Source: Azoarcus sp.
Lineage (GTDB): Bacteria > Pseudomonadota > Gammaproteobacteria > Burkholderiales > Rhodocyclaceae
Length of the DNA: 64,000 nt
Direction: 5' to 3'
Assembly: GCA_030604735.1 (NCBI GenBank)
Contig: JAUVVG010000001.1
Location: 160,367 to 224,366, forward strand
In this document: one piece after another, positions 47,505-56,622 of the stretch
Position numbering within the stretch: position 1 is the first letter of the stretch
Layout: each line of letters begins with the position of its first letter
Program-made: the position numbers and the translations under genes
The notes under the pieces: model-generated
Databases searched by the model: none
Told to the model about the DNA's origin: nothing
Seen by the model: only the letters and a program-made list of their open reading frames with translations

Positions 47505-47520
47505 TGTAACCTGGGTTACA
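47505..47520. promoter_or_regulatory. Crp/Fnr-type operator
   Basis: TGTAACCTGGGTTACA is a perfect inverted repeat of the form TGTAA-N6-TTACA, the CRP/DNR-like site pattern. It lies between the Crp/Fnr gene and the DUF2892 gene. Its centre (47512.5) is 41.5 bases from the predicted start of the DUF2892 transcript, the classical class II activator position. Confidence 0.75.
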
Positions 47521-47615
47521 CAGGCGCGCGTAGCAGCCCTGGCCGGTAAACGGCCCCGCCCCGTGTAGGCGGAGGTGCCAGGTTTCTGCCTCCGAACAGG
47601 GGAACAGCGCTGGGG

Positions 47616-48302
47616 TCAGTTCTGCCCCTCACTGGCCATTCTGCGCAACCCTGCCGGGTCGAGCACTTCCAGTTGCTCGCGCCCGAGCCGGACCAGGCCT
47701 TGCTCGGCAAAACCCTTGAGCAAGCGAGACACGATTTCCCGCACGCTACCCAACTCATCGGCCAGTTGCTGATGGGTGACATGCAACAGCCGACCCTTGC
47801 CGAGCAGCAGCGCGGCCAGACGCTGATCGAGTCGCTGGAACGCGCCCGCCTCGATCAGCTGCATCAGGTCTGCGATGCGCTCGGAAAAGAGGTGAAACAC
47901 AAAAGTGCGGAATGCCGGCTCGGCCAGCAGGGATTCGAAGGTGGTGCGCGGTAGCAACATCAACTCGGTGTCGGCCTCGGTGATGCCGCGGGCGTTGTAG
48001 TCCCTGCGGCCGAGCAGGCAGGACGAGGAGATGATGCAGGTCTCTCCCGGGGCGACGCGGTAGAGCGGCAACTCGCGACCGTTAGGGGCAAGCTTGGAGA
48101 CCCGCACCGAGCCTGTTATCAGGAAGGGGAAGCCGGCGCAGGCCTGGTGGTCGTCGAACAGCAGCTGGCCCGCCGGCACTTTCAACCACTGGCCCGACGA
48201 CACCATACAAGTCCTAGCCGCTTCGGGAAGTGCAGCCAGCATCGGATACAGGGCGGTGATCCGCTCGAGCGGTGACGAGACGGCGGCATCCGCCGGGCTC
48301 AT
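47616..48302 (-). CDS. Crp/Fnr-family transcriptional regulator
   Basis: A 228-residue regulator with an N-terminal cyclic-nucleotide-binding-like beta-roll (about 20-130) and a C-terminal winged helix (HVTHQQLADELGSVREIVSRLLKGF). Cysteines occur in CAGFPF and ETCIISSSCLLG, so a redox or metal ligand is possible, but the FNR four-Cys cluster pattern at the N terminus is not present. The recognition helix VREIVSRLL is compatible with a TGT..ACA-type site such as the one at 47505-47520. It overlaps the xthA stop by four bases (ATGA). The neighbouring DUF2892 gene is the likely target; the signal is unknown. Confidence 0.88.
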   Translation of the reverse strand: MSPADAAVSSPLERITALYPMLAALPEAARTCMVSSGQWLKVPAGQLLFDDHQACAGFPFLITGSVRVSKLAPNGRELPLYRVAPGETCIISSSCLLGRRDYNARGITEADTELMLLPRTTFESLLAEPAFRTFVFHLFSERIADLMQLIEAGAFQRLDQRLAALLLGKGRLLHVTHQQLADELGSVREIVSRLLKGFAEQGLVRLGREQLEVLDPAGLRRMASEGQN

Positions 48303-49093
48303 GTTGGGGCTCCGGAGGCACCGGCGTTGGCGAGCTCGATCAATACCGGGGCATGGTCCGACGGCCGCTCGAGCTTGCGTGGTGTCTTGTCGATGATGCA
48401 TCGTGAGCAGGCTTCCCGCAGCGCGGGCGACACCAGGATGTGGTCGATGCGCAGCCCGAAATTTCGCCGGAACGCGCCCATCCGGTAGTCCCACCACGAG
48501 AAGCTCGGTTCGGGCTGCTCGAACAACCGGAACGCGTCGATCAGCCCGAGGTCGGTCAGTGCGGCGAAGGCGGTTCGCTCCGGCTCGGAAACATGAATCT
48601 CGTCCTTCCAGTCGGGGTGGGCGTCGCGCGCCTCCGGCGCGATGTTGAAGTCGCCGGTCAGCACGAGCCGGGGGTGGTGTGACATCTCGTCCCGAACCCA
48701 GTCGGTCAGCGCTGCGAGCCAGCGCAGCTTGTAATCGAACTTGTCCGAGCCCACCGCCTGTCCGTTCGGGAAATAGCCGCAGATCACTCTAACGCCACCG
48801 ACGGTAGCGGCAATGATCCGTTTTTGCTCGTCGGCGAAGCCGGGAATGTCGCGGACTACCTCCTCCGGTGGCTCGAGTGTCTCCGGCGTCAGGATCGCGA
48901 CCCCGTTATAGGTCTTCTGACCGTTGAACACGGCCCGATAACCGGCCGCCTCGAGTTCCGCAACCGGGAAGACCTTGTCTTCGAGCTTGAGCTCCTGCAG
49001 GCACAGCGCATCCGGCCGGTGTTCCGCAAGCCAGTCGAGCACATGCGGCAGACGAACCTTCAGCGAGTTGACGTTCCAGGTGGCGATCTTCAT
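48299..49093 (-). CDS. xthA: Exodeoxyribonuclease III
   Basis: A DNA-repair exonuclease and AP endonuclease of the Xth/ExoIII family. The 264-residue protein starts MKIATWNVNSLKVRLPHVLDWL and has LQELKLED with the metal-binding Glu, the catalytic GDFNIAPEARD, and the C-terminal SDHAPVLIEL with the catalytic His. It overlaps the Crp/Fnr gene downstream by four bases, so both are on one transcript. Substrate range (ExoIII or the APE-like ExoA group) is not decided by eye. Confidence 0.95.
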   Translation of the reverse strand: MKIATWNVNSLKVRLPHVLDWLAEHRPDALCLQELKLEDKVFPVAELEAAGYRAVFNGQKTYNGVAILTPETLEPPEEVVRDIPGFADEQKRIIAATVGGVRVICGYFPNGQAVGSDKFDYKLRWLAALTDWVRDEMSHHPRLVLTGDFNIAPEARDAHPDWKDEIHVSEPERTAFAALTDLGLIDAFRLFEQPEPSFSWWDYRMGAFRRNFGLRIDHILVSPALREACSRCIIDKTPRKLERPSDHAPVLIELANAGASGAPT

Positions 49094-49166
49094 GCGAGAC
49101 AGCCCATGTCTGGCAATGCGCCATCCTGCAGGTGCGGCGGCATGACCTGAACCCAGCGCGCCGATC

Positions 49167-51227
49167 TCATGCTTCCTCCACCATGCCGCTGTGCCTCAGC
49201 AAGGCATCTACCCGTGGCTCACGGCCGCGGAAGGCCTTGAAGGATTCGAGCGCGGGACGGCTGCCCCCGACCGCGAGGATCTCCCGCCAGAAGCGCTCGC
49301 CGGTGGCAGGATCGAGCAGGCTGCCTTTGCCTGCGCCGGCTTCTTCGAAGGCCTCGAAGGCGTCGGCCGACAACACTTCGGCCCATTTGTAGCTGTAGTA
49401 GCCAGCCGCGTAACCGCCTGCGAAGATGTGCGAGAAGCTGTGCGGAAAACGGTGCCATTCGGGCGGCGTCAGCACTGCGACTTCCTGCCGGACCTCGTCC
49501 AGCAGTGCCAGTACCTGCGCGATCGGCACCGGTCCGTCGGTGGGGGCGATCTCGCTGTGCAGGCGCAGATCGAACATCGAGAACTCCAGCTGGCGCACGG
49601 TCTGCATGCCGCTCTGGAAGTTCCTGGCCGCGATCATCTTGTCGAAGAGTTCGCGCGGCAAGGGCGCTCCGCTGTCGACATGGGCGGTCATGCCCTGGAT
49701 GACGTCCCATTCCCAGCAGAAGTTTTCCATGAACTGGCTGGGCAGTTCGACCGCATCCCACTCGACGCCATGGATACCGGCGAGGGCGAGCTCGTCGACC
49801 TGGGTCAACAGGTGGTGCAGGCCATGGCCACACTCGTGAAACAGAGTCTGTACGTCGTCGTGAGAGAAGGTTGCCGGCTTGCCGCCGGACGGGCCGGAGA
49901 AGTTGCAGACGAGGTAGGCGACCGGTGTCTGCACGCCGCGGGCGGTCAGATGCCGGCTGCGGGCCGAGTCCATCCAGGCGCCGCCGCGTTTGGTTTCACG
50001 CGCGTGCAGGTCCATGAAGAAATGACCTATGGTCTCGCCGTTGCGCTCTATCCGGAAGAAATGCGCTTCCGGATCCCAGCGCGGGGCCTCCTCGGGCAGG
50101 ATGTCCACGCCGTAGAGCGTGCGAATCACGCCGAACAAGCCGTCGATGACCTTGGGCTCTGGGAAGTACTGCTTGACCTCCTGCTCGGAGAAGGCATAGC
50201 GGGCCTGGCGCAGCTTCTCCGAGGCATAGGCGACGTCCCAGGGTTCGAGCGGCTCGATGCCGAGTTCGGTCGCGGCGAAGTCCTTGAGCTCGGCCAAATC
50301 CCGCTCGGCGAACGGCTTCGCCTTCGCGGCCAACTCGCGCAGGAAGTCGAGGACCTGGTCGGCGCCTTCGGCCATCTTCGCGACCAGCGACACCTCGGCA
50401 TAGTTGGGGTAGCCGAGCATTCGCGCTTCTTCGGCCCGCAGCGCGAGAATCCTGCCGATCAACGGGCCATTGTCGAGTTTGGCATCGCCGAACTCGGAGG
50501 CTCGGGTCGCGTAGGCCTTGTACATCCGCGCGCGCAGCGCACGACTGTCGGCGTACTGCATCACCGGGAGATAGCTCGGCATCTGCAGGCTGAATTTCCA
50601 GCCCGGCCTGCCGGCCTTCTCGGCCGCAGCCCTGGCCGCTGCGATGGCGTCCTGCGGAATGCCGGCAAGTTCGGCTTCATCCGCTATCCACTCGGCATAG
50701 GCATTGGTGGCGTCGAGCAGGTTCTCCGAGAACTTGGCCGCCAGCGCGGAGAGTTCTTCCTGGATGGCCTTGAAGCGCGGCTTTTGCTCGTCGGGCAGTT
50801 CCGCGCCAGCCAGTCGGAAATCGCGCAACTCGTGTTCGAGAATCCGCTGTCGTACCGGAGAGAGCGACGTGAAGGCCGGGCCATCATGCAGTGCCTTGTA
50901 CTTCTCGAACAACTTCAGATTCTGTCCCACATCGGCGTAGAAGCTCGAGATCTCGGGCAGTATCTGGTTGTAGGCATCCCGCCATTCCGGCACATCCATC
51001 ACGCTGTGCAAGTGCCCGACGACGCCCCATGCCCGGCCGAGTTGCTCGCCGGCTTCGGTCATCGGTGCGACGAAATTCTCCCAGGTCGGTTCGGTGTCGT
51101 CGGCGATCGACTCGTCGATCAGGCGTCGATTGGTCGCGATCAACTCCGAGATGGCCGGTTGTACATGTTCGGGCCGGATCGTGTCGAAACGGGGAAAGGA
51201 CGAAAAATCCAGCAGCGGGTTGCTCAT
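49167..51227 (-). CDS. prlC: Oligopeptidase A (M3 metallopeptidase)
   Basis: A cytosolic zinc oligopeptidase that degrades short peptides, including released signal peptides. The 686-residue protein has the M3 zinc motif HECGHGLHHLL near residue 465, the third ligand region downstream (VEWDAVELPSQFMENFCWE), and the usual N terminus SNPLLDFSSFPRFDTIRPEHV. It is followed, 74 bases on, by xthA. Nothing unusual is seen. Confidence 0.96.
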   Translation of the reverse strand: MSNPLLDFSSFPRFDTIRPEHVQPAISELIATNRRLIDESIADDTEPTWENFVAPMTEAGEQLGRAWGVVGHLHSVMDVPEWRDAYNQILPEISSFYADVGQNLKLFEKYKALHDGPAFTSLSPVRQRILEHELRDFRLAGAELPDEQKPRFKAIQEELSALAAKFSENLLDATNAYAEWIADEAELAGIPQDAIAAARAAAEKAGRPGWKFSLQMPSYLPVMQYADSRALRARMYKAYATRASEFGDAKLDNGPLIGRILALRAEEARMLGYPNYAEVSLVAKMAEGADQVLDFLRELAAKAKPFAERDLAELKDFAATELGIEPLEPWDVAYASEKLRQARYAFSEQEVKQYFPEPKVIDGLFGVIRTLYGVDILPEEAPRWDPEAHFFRIERNGETIGHFFMDLHARETKRGGAWMDSARSRHLTARGVQTPVAYLVCNFSGPSGGKPATFSHDDVQTLFHECGHGLHHLLTQVDELALAGIHGVEWDAVELPSQFMENFCWEWDVIQGMTAHVDSGAPLPRELFDKMIAARNFQSGMQTVRQLEFSMFDLRLHSEIAPTDGPVPIAQVLALLDEVRQEVAVLTPPEWHRFPHSFSHIFAGGYAAGYYSYKWAEVLSADAFEAFEEAGAGKGSLLDPATGERFWREILAVGGSRPALESFKAFRGREPRVDALLRHSGMVEEA

Positions 51228-51371
51228 ACTCTATTCACCTGCGTTTTCGTTGGCTCAAAAGCAGTCCGCCGGCGAGCCGGCGGACCTCGTGTTGCTTCAT
51301 TCTACGTGTTCGGGCGATTCGAACGCGCTATGGTCGCGATCGATTCGGCGCGAAAGCCGAGGCAGCCGGGC

Positions 51372-52145
51372 TCACTCGACCAAGTCACGATAGGCATGCC
51401 AGGAGGCGTGGCCCAGCAAGGGCAGCAGAATGACCATGCCTATCATCATCGTCGCGAAACCGATCGTGATCAACGCGACGATCAGGGCGGCCCAGACCAG
51501 CATCGCCACCGGGTTGGTGCTGGCGGCACGTACACTGGTCATCATCGCGGTGACCATGTCGGTGTCCCTGTCCATCAGCATCGGCACGGCGACCACGGTC
51601 GCGATGAAGACGATTGCCGCGAAGACCGCACCGACCATCACATAGGCGGCGACGAAGCCCAGATGCTCGCCGGACAGCAGCACGGTTCGCATGAAACCGC
51701 TCAGTTCCGCGATCTCGCCCGGGAAGAGCAGCGCGAACAGCACTGCCGAGATGCGCTCCCAGCCGAGCATCACGATGGCGAGAAAGACACCGATCGACAG
51801 AAGTGATTCACGGCTGTCGAGGATGCCGCGCAAGGACGCGCGCAAGTCGGCCGCTTGCCCGTTGGCCCCGCGTCGAGAGATCTCGTAAAGACCGGCGGCG
51901 GCCAATGGACCGATCAGGAAGAAGCCGGAGATCGAGGCGGTGATCAGATAGGGGCGCGGTGCGGCGAAGGACATGATCAGATACCCGAGCACTGCGAAGA
52001 AAATGCCATAGGCTATGCTGGCGAAGGCATGCTCGCGCAGATCCTCCCATCCGAGCTTGATCCAGTGTAGCGGGCGGGCGTTGTCGACTTCGCGAATGTG
52101 AGGCAGGTTGAAATGGCGATCGAGCGAATGTGCCGAATGTTCCAT
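51372..52145 (-). CDS. DUF2189 multi-pass membrane protein
   Basis: A 257-residue inner-membrane protein of the DUF2189 family. It opens with a soluble stretch (PHIREVDNARPLHWIKLGWEDLREH), followed by about six hydrophobic segments with paired Ile/Val/Ala-rich helices. Members occur widely in alpha- and betaproteobacteria; some are annotated as possible cytochrome-c-oxidase-associated subunits, without proof. No partner gene is adjacent. The gene lies between prlC and the MFS transporter gene, all on the minus strand. Confidence 0.82.
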   Translation of the reverse strand: MEHSAHSLDRHFNLPHIREVDNARPLHWIKLGWEDLREHAFASIAYGIFFAVLGYLIMSFAAPRPYLITASISGFFLIGPLAAAGLYEISRRGANGQAADLRASLRGILDSRESLLSIGVFLAIVMLGWERISAVLFALLFPGEIAELSGFMRTVLLSGEHLGFVAAYVMVGAVFAAIVFIATVVAVPMLMDRDTDMVTAMMTSVRAASTNPVAMLVWAALIVALITIGFATMMIGMVILLPLLGHASWHAYRDLVE

Positions 52146-52393
52146 GTTGACCTCCTGTTCAGCGTGGCGGGAAAGTGTCGATCCAATCGGTAAGGCGTTT
52201 TGCCGCCTACCCGGATTTGAACCGGATTACCCTTACAAGTTCGACGATGGGGCGGGCTTGGTCAAGGTCAGATCAGTCGACTTCCCCACTAACGCAGCGG
52301 ACGCGCAGGCATCCGGTCGCGACCTTGCGTGCGCGTCTGCCTCCCGGGTCACCGACGCCGCTTCTTGCGGGTGGCGATCGACCCGTCTCCGGC

Positions 52394-53653
52394 TTACTTG
52401 CCTTGCCAGATGTTGCGGCAGCCGGTTTCACGCACGAACAGGCTCGCGATGGTTCCGACGAGTGCGAGGGCTGCGATCAGGCCAATGCCGAGCAGGAAGG
52501 TCTGTTCGCTGTACTGACGGACGCCGTCGATCACCGTGCCGTCCCAGCCGAGGTCCATCACGAAGCCGACCGCAGGTTGGATCAGTGCGGCCGCGAGAAA
52601 GCCGCCCATGTTGGTCACGCTGGTGCTCATGCCGGACAGCTGCGGAGGGTTGACCTCCTTCGCGCAGGCCCAGGTCAGCACGAAGCCCGCAGTCGCCACA
52701 CCCATCGCACCGAACACGACATGACTCGACCACAGCGGCATCGGGGTGGCCGACAGCAACAGCGCCCAGAATCCGCAGATCACCACGCCACTGCCGAACA
52801 GCACCGGTTTGCGCCTGCCGAGTCGATCCGACAGGGAGCCGACGCCCAGACACCCGACCGCGAAACCGGCGAAGTACAGCGACAGATGGCCGGCGGCGGT
52901 GACCGAACTCATGCCATGAATGTTGATCAGGTAGGGGGTGAGCCACAGGCCGCCGAAGGTGAAGAAGCTGCCGGTCAGGCCGAAGTTGACCACGACCGGC
53001 GGCCAGGTAGCGCGATTCTTCAATACGCCGGCCAGCGCGCTCAGGATCACGGTCCGGTCGAAGCGCGGCCCGCCGGACGCCGCAGGCAGGTTCTCCCGGA
53101 TCAGTAGCCAGCTGCCGACCGCGATCATCAACGAGACTCCGGCGATGCCGACGAATATCATCCGCCACGACACGACCTCGGCCAGCGCGGCCAGCGGTGT
53201 ACCGGCCAGCACCGAGCCGGTGTTGCCGACCAGCATCGCCAGTCCGACCAGGGTTGCGAAGCGCCGTTCGTCATACCACAGCGCGATCAACTTGAGCATG
53301 GCGATGAAGACGACCGAGACGCCCAGACCGATCAGCGTTCGCCCCAGCATCGCGATCCCCAGGTCCGGTGCCAGTCCGAACAGCAGGCTCCCGGCTGCTG
53401 CGATCAGGCTGCCGACGGTGAGGATGCGACGCGGTCCCAGGGTGTCGACCAGCACGCCGGTCGGGACCTGCATGATGGTGTAGATGTAGAAGTAGGTCGC
53501 GGCGAGCACACCGAGCGAGGCCGCGCTGGTCTGGAAGGTCGTCGCCAGCTCGGCCGCGATTCCGGCCGGTGCGAAGCGATGGAAAAAGGACAATACATAG
53601 GCTGCGATCACGAGCGCGAGTGCAATCGTGCGGCCGGAATGGGCGCTGCTCAT
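52394..53653 (-). CDS. MFS transporter
   Basis: A 419-residue major facilitator superfamily permease with 12 predicted membrane segments. It begins with GRTIALALVIAAYVLSFFHRFAPAGI, and the loop 2-3 signature appears as DTLGPRRIL; a second copy is SDRLGRRKPVLFG in the second half. It resembles the anion/organic-acid or nitrate/sugar-phosphate porter groups only broadly, so the substrate is not called. It lies alone between the DUF2189 and purC genes. Confidence 0.85.
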   Translation of the reverse strand: MSSAHSGRTIALALVIAAYVLSFFHRFAPAGIAAELATTFQTSAASLGVLAATYFYIYTIMQVPTGVLVDTLGPRRILTVGSLIAAAGSLLFGLAPDLGIAMLGRTLIGLGVSVVFIAMLKLIALWYDERRFATLVGLAMLVGNTGSVLAGTPLAALAEVVSWRMIFVGIAGVSLMIAVGSWLLIRENLPAASGGPRFDRTVILSALAGVLKNRATWPPVVVNFGLTGSFFTFGGLWLTPYLINIHGMSSVTAAGHLSLYFAGFAVGCLGVGSLSDRLGRRKPVLFGSGVVICGFWALLLSATPMPLWSSHVVFGAMGVATAGFVLTWACAKEVNPPQLSGMSTSVTNMGGFLAAALIQPAVGFVMDLGWDGTVIDGVRQYSEQTFLLGIGLIAALALVGTIASLFVRETGCRNIWQGK

Positions 53654-53773
53654 GGTGTCTCCCTGTCGGCGCGTGATCGCGCTCTTGGTGTCTTCACTGG
53701 CGCCTCCGATGGAGGTCAGGCGTGACAGATGTTACGTTCTGGATGCAGTCGAGCTGAGGGCTGGTTGTCATTG

Positions 53774-53797
53774 CTGCAGCCCCCGAGGGGGCTGCAG
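53774..53797 (-). terminator. Hairpin after purC
   Basis: CTGCAGCCCCC (53774-53784) and GGGGGCTGCAG (53787-53797) are an exact 11-bp inverted repeat around GA. It lies 30 bases beyond the purC stop on the minus strand. The T run is missing, so it may need help, but the stem is strong. Confidence 0.55.
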
Positions 53798-53826
53798 TTC
53801 TCACACTAACCAGGCCGGTGTTTTGG

Positions 53827-54747
53827 TCAAAGCGTTCTGCCGGTCAGTTTCTCGAAGGCTTCCCGATACTTGGCGGCAGTCCGCGCGATCACCTCGTCTG
53901 GGAGCCTGGGGCCGGGTGCCTTCTTGTTCCAGGTCAGGGTCTCCAGATAGTCGCGGACATACTGCTTGTCGAAGCTGGGCGGGCTGATGCCTTCGCGGTA
54001 CTGGTCGGCAGGCCAGAAGCGGGACGAGTCCGGAGTCAGGGCTTCGTCGATCAGGAACAGCCGGCCGGCGCGATCGACCCCGAACTCGAACTTGGTGTCG
54101 GCGATGATGATGCCGCGTGTCGCGGCGTAATCGGCCGCTGCGGAATAAAGCGCGATCGCCGCCTCGCGCGCCTGGTCGGCCAGGGCCGCCCCGTCGGCAC
54201 CGGTGTCGGCGAGCGCGGCGGCGCAGCGTAAGCGGGCCTCGTCGAAGGAGATGTTCTCGTCGTGATCGCCGGCTTCGGCCTTGCTCGCCGGGGTGAAGAT
54301 CGGCTGCGGCAGCCTGGCTGCCTGCTGCAGGCCGGCGGGCAGGCTGATTCCGCAGATCGCGCCGCTGGCCTTGTAGTCGGACCATCCGGAGCCGATCACA
54401 TAGCCCCGCACGACCGCTTCGATAGGCAGCGGTTTGAGCCGCTTGACGACCAGCGCCCGTCCTCGCACCTGATCCCGCTCGCTTGACGCGACAACGCTTT
54501 CCGGGTCGATGCCGGTGAGCTGGTTGGGGATGATGTCGCCGAGCCTGTCGAACCAGAACAAGGCCATGGCGGTCAATACTCGCCCCTTGTCCGGGATCGG
54601 GTCCGGCAGGATGACGTCGAACGCGGAAAGGCGATCGCTGGTGACGATCAGCAAGGTGTCGTCATCGACCGCATAGATGTCGCGGACTTTGCCGCGCCCG
54701 AGCAGTTGCAGGCTGGAAATCGAAGATTCGAACAAGGTATGGGCCAC
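53827..54747 (-). CDS. purC: SAICAR synthetase
   Basis: Condenses CAIR with aspartate during purine synthesis. The 306-residue protein has [30 protein letters not shown] at the N terminus and the signatures of the long form: [36 protein letters not shown] and [11 protein letters not shown]. The length is typical of the eukaryote-like long PurC found in betaproteobacteria, not of the about 240-residue E. coli type. It is separate from purH and purD in this genome region. Confidence 0.96.
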   Translation of the reverse strand: MAHTLFESSISSLQLLGRGKVRDIYAVDDDTLLIVTSDRLSAFDVILPDPIPDKGRVLTAMALFWFDRLGDIIPNQLTGIDPESVVASSERDQVRGRALVVKRLKPLPIEAVVRGYVIGSGWSDYKASGAICGISLPAGLQQAARLPQPIFTPASKAEAGDHDENISFDEARLRCAAALADTGADGAALADQAREAAIALYSAAADYAATRGIIIADTKFEFGVDRAGRLFLIDEALTPDSSRFWPADQYREGISPPSFDKQYVRDYLETLTWNKKAPGPRLPDEVIARTAAKYREAFEKLTGRTL

Positions 54748-54798
54748 GGTATCGGATTCCGCAAAACGGGATGAATGAAGTCAGGCGCCCATTATAGG

Positions 54799-56091
54799 TC
54801 ACTCGATCCCGGCTTCCTCGGCTGCGAGCTTGCTGCGGGTGCGGCGCAAGCCGAGATAGACCAGACCCGCGATGAGCGGGATCGCCGCGGCGGTGACGAT
54901 TTCCGGGGTGAATGGCGAAATCCAATCCTTGGCGCCCTTGGCCAGGTAATTCACCAGCTGTGAGCCGTAATAGGTGATCGCGACGATGGACAGCCCTTCA
55001 ACGGTTTCCTGAAGCCTGAGCTGCAGCTTGGCGCGGCGGTTCATCTGGGCGAGCAGGGTCTGGTTCTGGCGTTCGAGCTCGATGTCGACCCGGGTTCGCA
55101 GCAGTTGCGAGTTGCGCGCGATACGGCCGGACAGTTCTTCCTGGCGGCGTGCGATCGTCTCGCAGGTGGCCATGGCTGGCGCGAGACGGCGCTCCATGAA
55201 TTCTCGAATCGTCGGGAATCCCGCGACCCGACGCTCCCGAATCTCGTCGATCCGCTGACGGACGAGCCGGTAATAGGCGGTCGCAGCGCCAAAGCGGAAA
55301 GTGGTGCGCGCGACCGATCGCTCGATATCGGCTGCGAGTCGGGTCAGTCGTCCCAACACCATGCGCTCGTCTTCCGAGCTTTGCGCCTTGCCCATGTGAT
55401 CCATCAGGTCGGCGAGCTCGTCTTCGGCACCGGAGACGAGTTGGCCGACTTCCTTCGCGACCGGGAAAGCCAGTAGCGCCATCGTCCGGTAAGTCTCGAT
55501 CTCGAGCAAACGCTGAACCATCCGGCCAGCCTGCCGCGGGGTGAAGCCCTGGTCGACCAGCAGAAAGCGCGAGTACCCCTCGTGAATGTGGAAGTCGGTA
55601 AATACCCAGCCAGCACCTTCGGCGACCTGGGCAGCGACCTGGGTCGGCCCCTGCGGCGCGAGCTGGTTCATGATTGCCTCGGGGGAAACCTCGGCGACCT
55701 GACGGAGTTCGATATGGGTCGCGACGATCAGCTGGCCGGGAATCGCCTTGCGCCAGCCTGTAGGGACCACCAGCAGTGCTCGGTCATCGGCCGTCTCGGC
55801 GCCTTCGATTCGACTGAAGAACGTGTAACTCGAGAACTCGTTATGCCGCTCCCACTTCAGACGGAACTCGCCGGCATCGAGGAACACATGGCCGGACTCC
55901 GGTTCAGGTTCCGTCAGTTGAAACTGTTGTGCCAGGGACTTGAGATGCAGGGCCTCGCGCTCGGCGCTGCCATTCTCGTGCAGGAAAGCGAGATAGGTCA
56001 CGAACTCGGGGGCATCGAGTGGGACCGGGGGGCGAGCGTGGACTTCGTCGTTCAGGCGACGGCGGAGGGGGTGTTCATCGAACAACGACAT
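54799..56091 (-). CDS. DUF3422 membrane-anchored protein
   Basis: A 430-residue protein of the DUF3422 family, recognisable by its start LFDEHPLRRRLNDEVHARPP. The bulk is soluble and helical with a coiled-coil region (about 300-360). Two hydrophobic segments near the C terminus (about 361-382 and 395-415, VEGLSIVAITYYGSQLVNYLA and IVTAAAIPLIAGLVYLGL) anchor it in the inner membrane. Function is unknown; the family occurs in alpha- and betaproteobacteria. It lies 51 bases before purC on the same strand. Confidence 0.85.
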   Translation of the reverse strand: MSLFDEHPLRRRLNDEVHARPPVPLDAPEFVTYLAFLHENGSAEREALHLKSLAQQFQLTEPEPESGHVFLDAGEFRLKWERHNEFSSYTFFSRIEGAETADDRALLVVPTGWRKAIPGQLIVATHIELRQVAEVSPEAIMNQLAPQGPTQVAAQVAEGAGWVFTDFHIHEGYSRFLLVDQGFTPRQAGRMVQRLLEIETYRTMALLAFPVAKEVGQLVSGAEDELADLMDHMGKAQSSEDERMVLGRLTRLAADIERSVARTTFRFGAATAYYRLVRQRIDEIRERRVAGFPTIREFMERRLAPAMATCETIARRQEELSGRIARNSQLLRTRVDIELERQNQTLLAQMNRRAKLQLRLQETVEGLSIVAITYYGSQLVNYLAKGAKDWISPFTPEIVTAAAIPLIAGLVYLGLRRTRSKLAAEEAGIE

Positions 56092-56622
56092 GCTGGGCAG
56101 TCTCTCACGGAAGAAGGTTGAATAGTGGCGGTAACGAGGGTTGGCGGAAAGCCTTTAAAGAGTTCATCTCGTCCGGATGGATCCTTAGGTCGGACCATGC
56201 TGCTGCGACTCTAGCCCGATGCCACGGCCAACAAGGGCGGTGCATGGAAATGAGCTGGCACCCGAAGCATGAGGCTACCGGGGTACAACTCCGCCGGACC
56301 AACCGCTTTCCGAACTGCAGGATGCGGTCATTTAGGTAGCAGCCCACAAGAGGGCAAGGAGGTTCTTGGGGCTGACCGGGCTGGCTTTGATCCTGTTCTT
56401 GACTCTGAACTTCACCCGCTTCGACGACGAAGTCCTGAGTCACGAGTCTTAGCAGCTCATGCTAGATGAGCGCGGGATGAAGGCGGGCCCTAATTCGTGC
56501 TATTGCCGGCGGCTTGATCGCGATCCACATCTCTCGTCTGGCCTTCTATTTCCTGGGCGGGCTTGCGTTCGGATCCTAGGATGGGCTGGCACTCGCCCAA
56601 TGTGGCTGCCTCATCGTTTAGT
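56092..56622. other. 531-bp gap, no clear gene
   Basis: No family-like protein is encoded on either strand. A 28-codon hydrophobic frame with a Shine-Dalgarno-like AAGGAGG lies at 56366-56452 on the plus strand and is listed separately. The remainder shows no hairpins or repeats I would defend. Confidence 0.5.
56366..56452 (+). CDS. Possible 28-residue hydrophobic peptide
   Basis: TTG at 56366 opens a short frame of 28 codons ending in TAG. The peptide is one hydrophobic helix (MGLTGLALILFLTLNF) with a polar tail. AAGGAGG lies three bases before the TTG, which is closer than ideal. It resembles small membrane proteins in outline only. The distance, the TTG and the lack of known relatives make it a weak call. 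Confidence 0.2.
   Translation: MGLTGLALILFLTLNFTRFDDEVLSHES

Noticed and set aside
47602..47634. GGGG...CCCC inverted repeat (around GGTCAGTTCTGCC) after the Crp/Fnr gene
   Set aside because: The stem is only four pairs and no element end or T run is present; it lies at the gene end and was not listed as a terminator or a repeat.
52211..52225. CCGGATTTGAACCGG, which looks like a tRNA T-arm
   Set aside because: On the minus strand a T-stem and loop can be drawn, but no matching acceptor, D or anticodon arms fit at the right distances, so it is neither a tRNA nor a convincing remnant.
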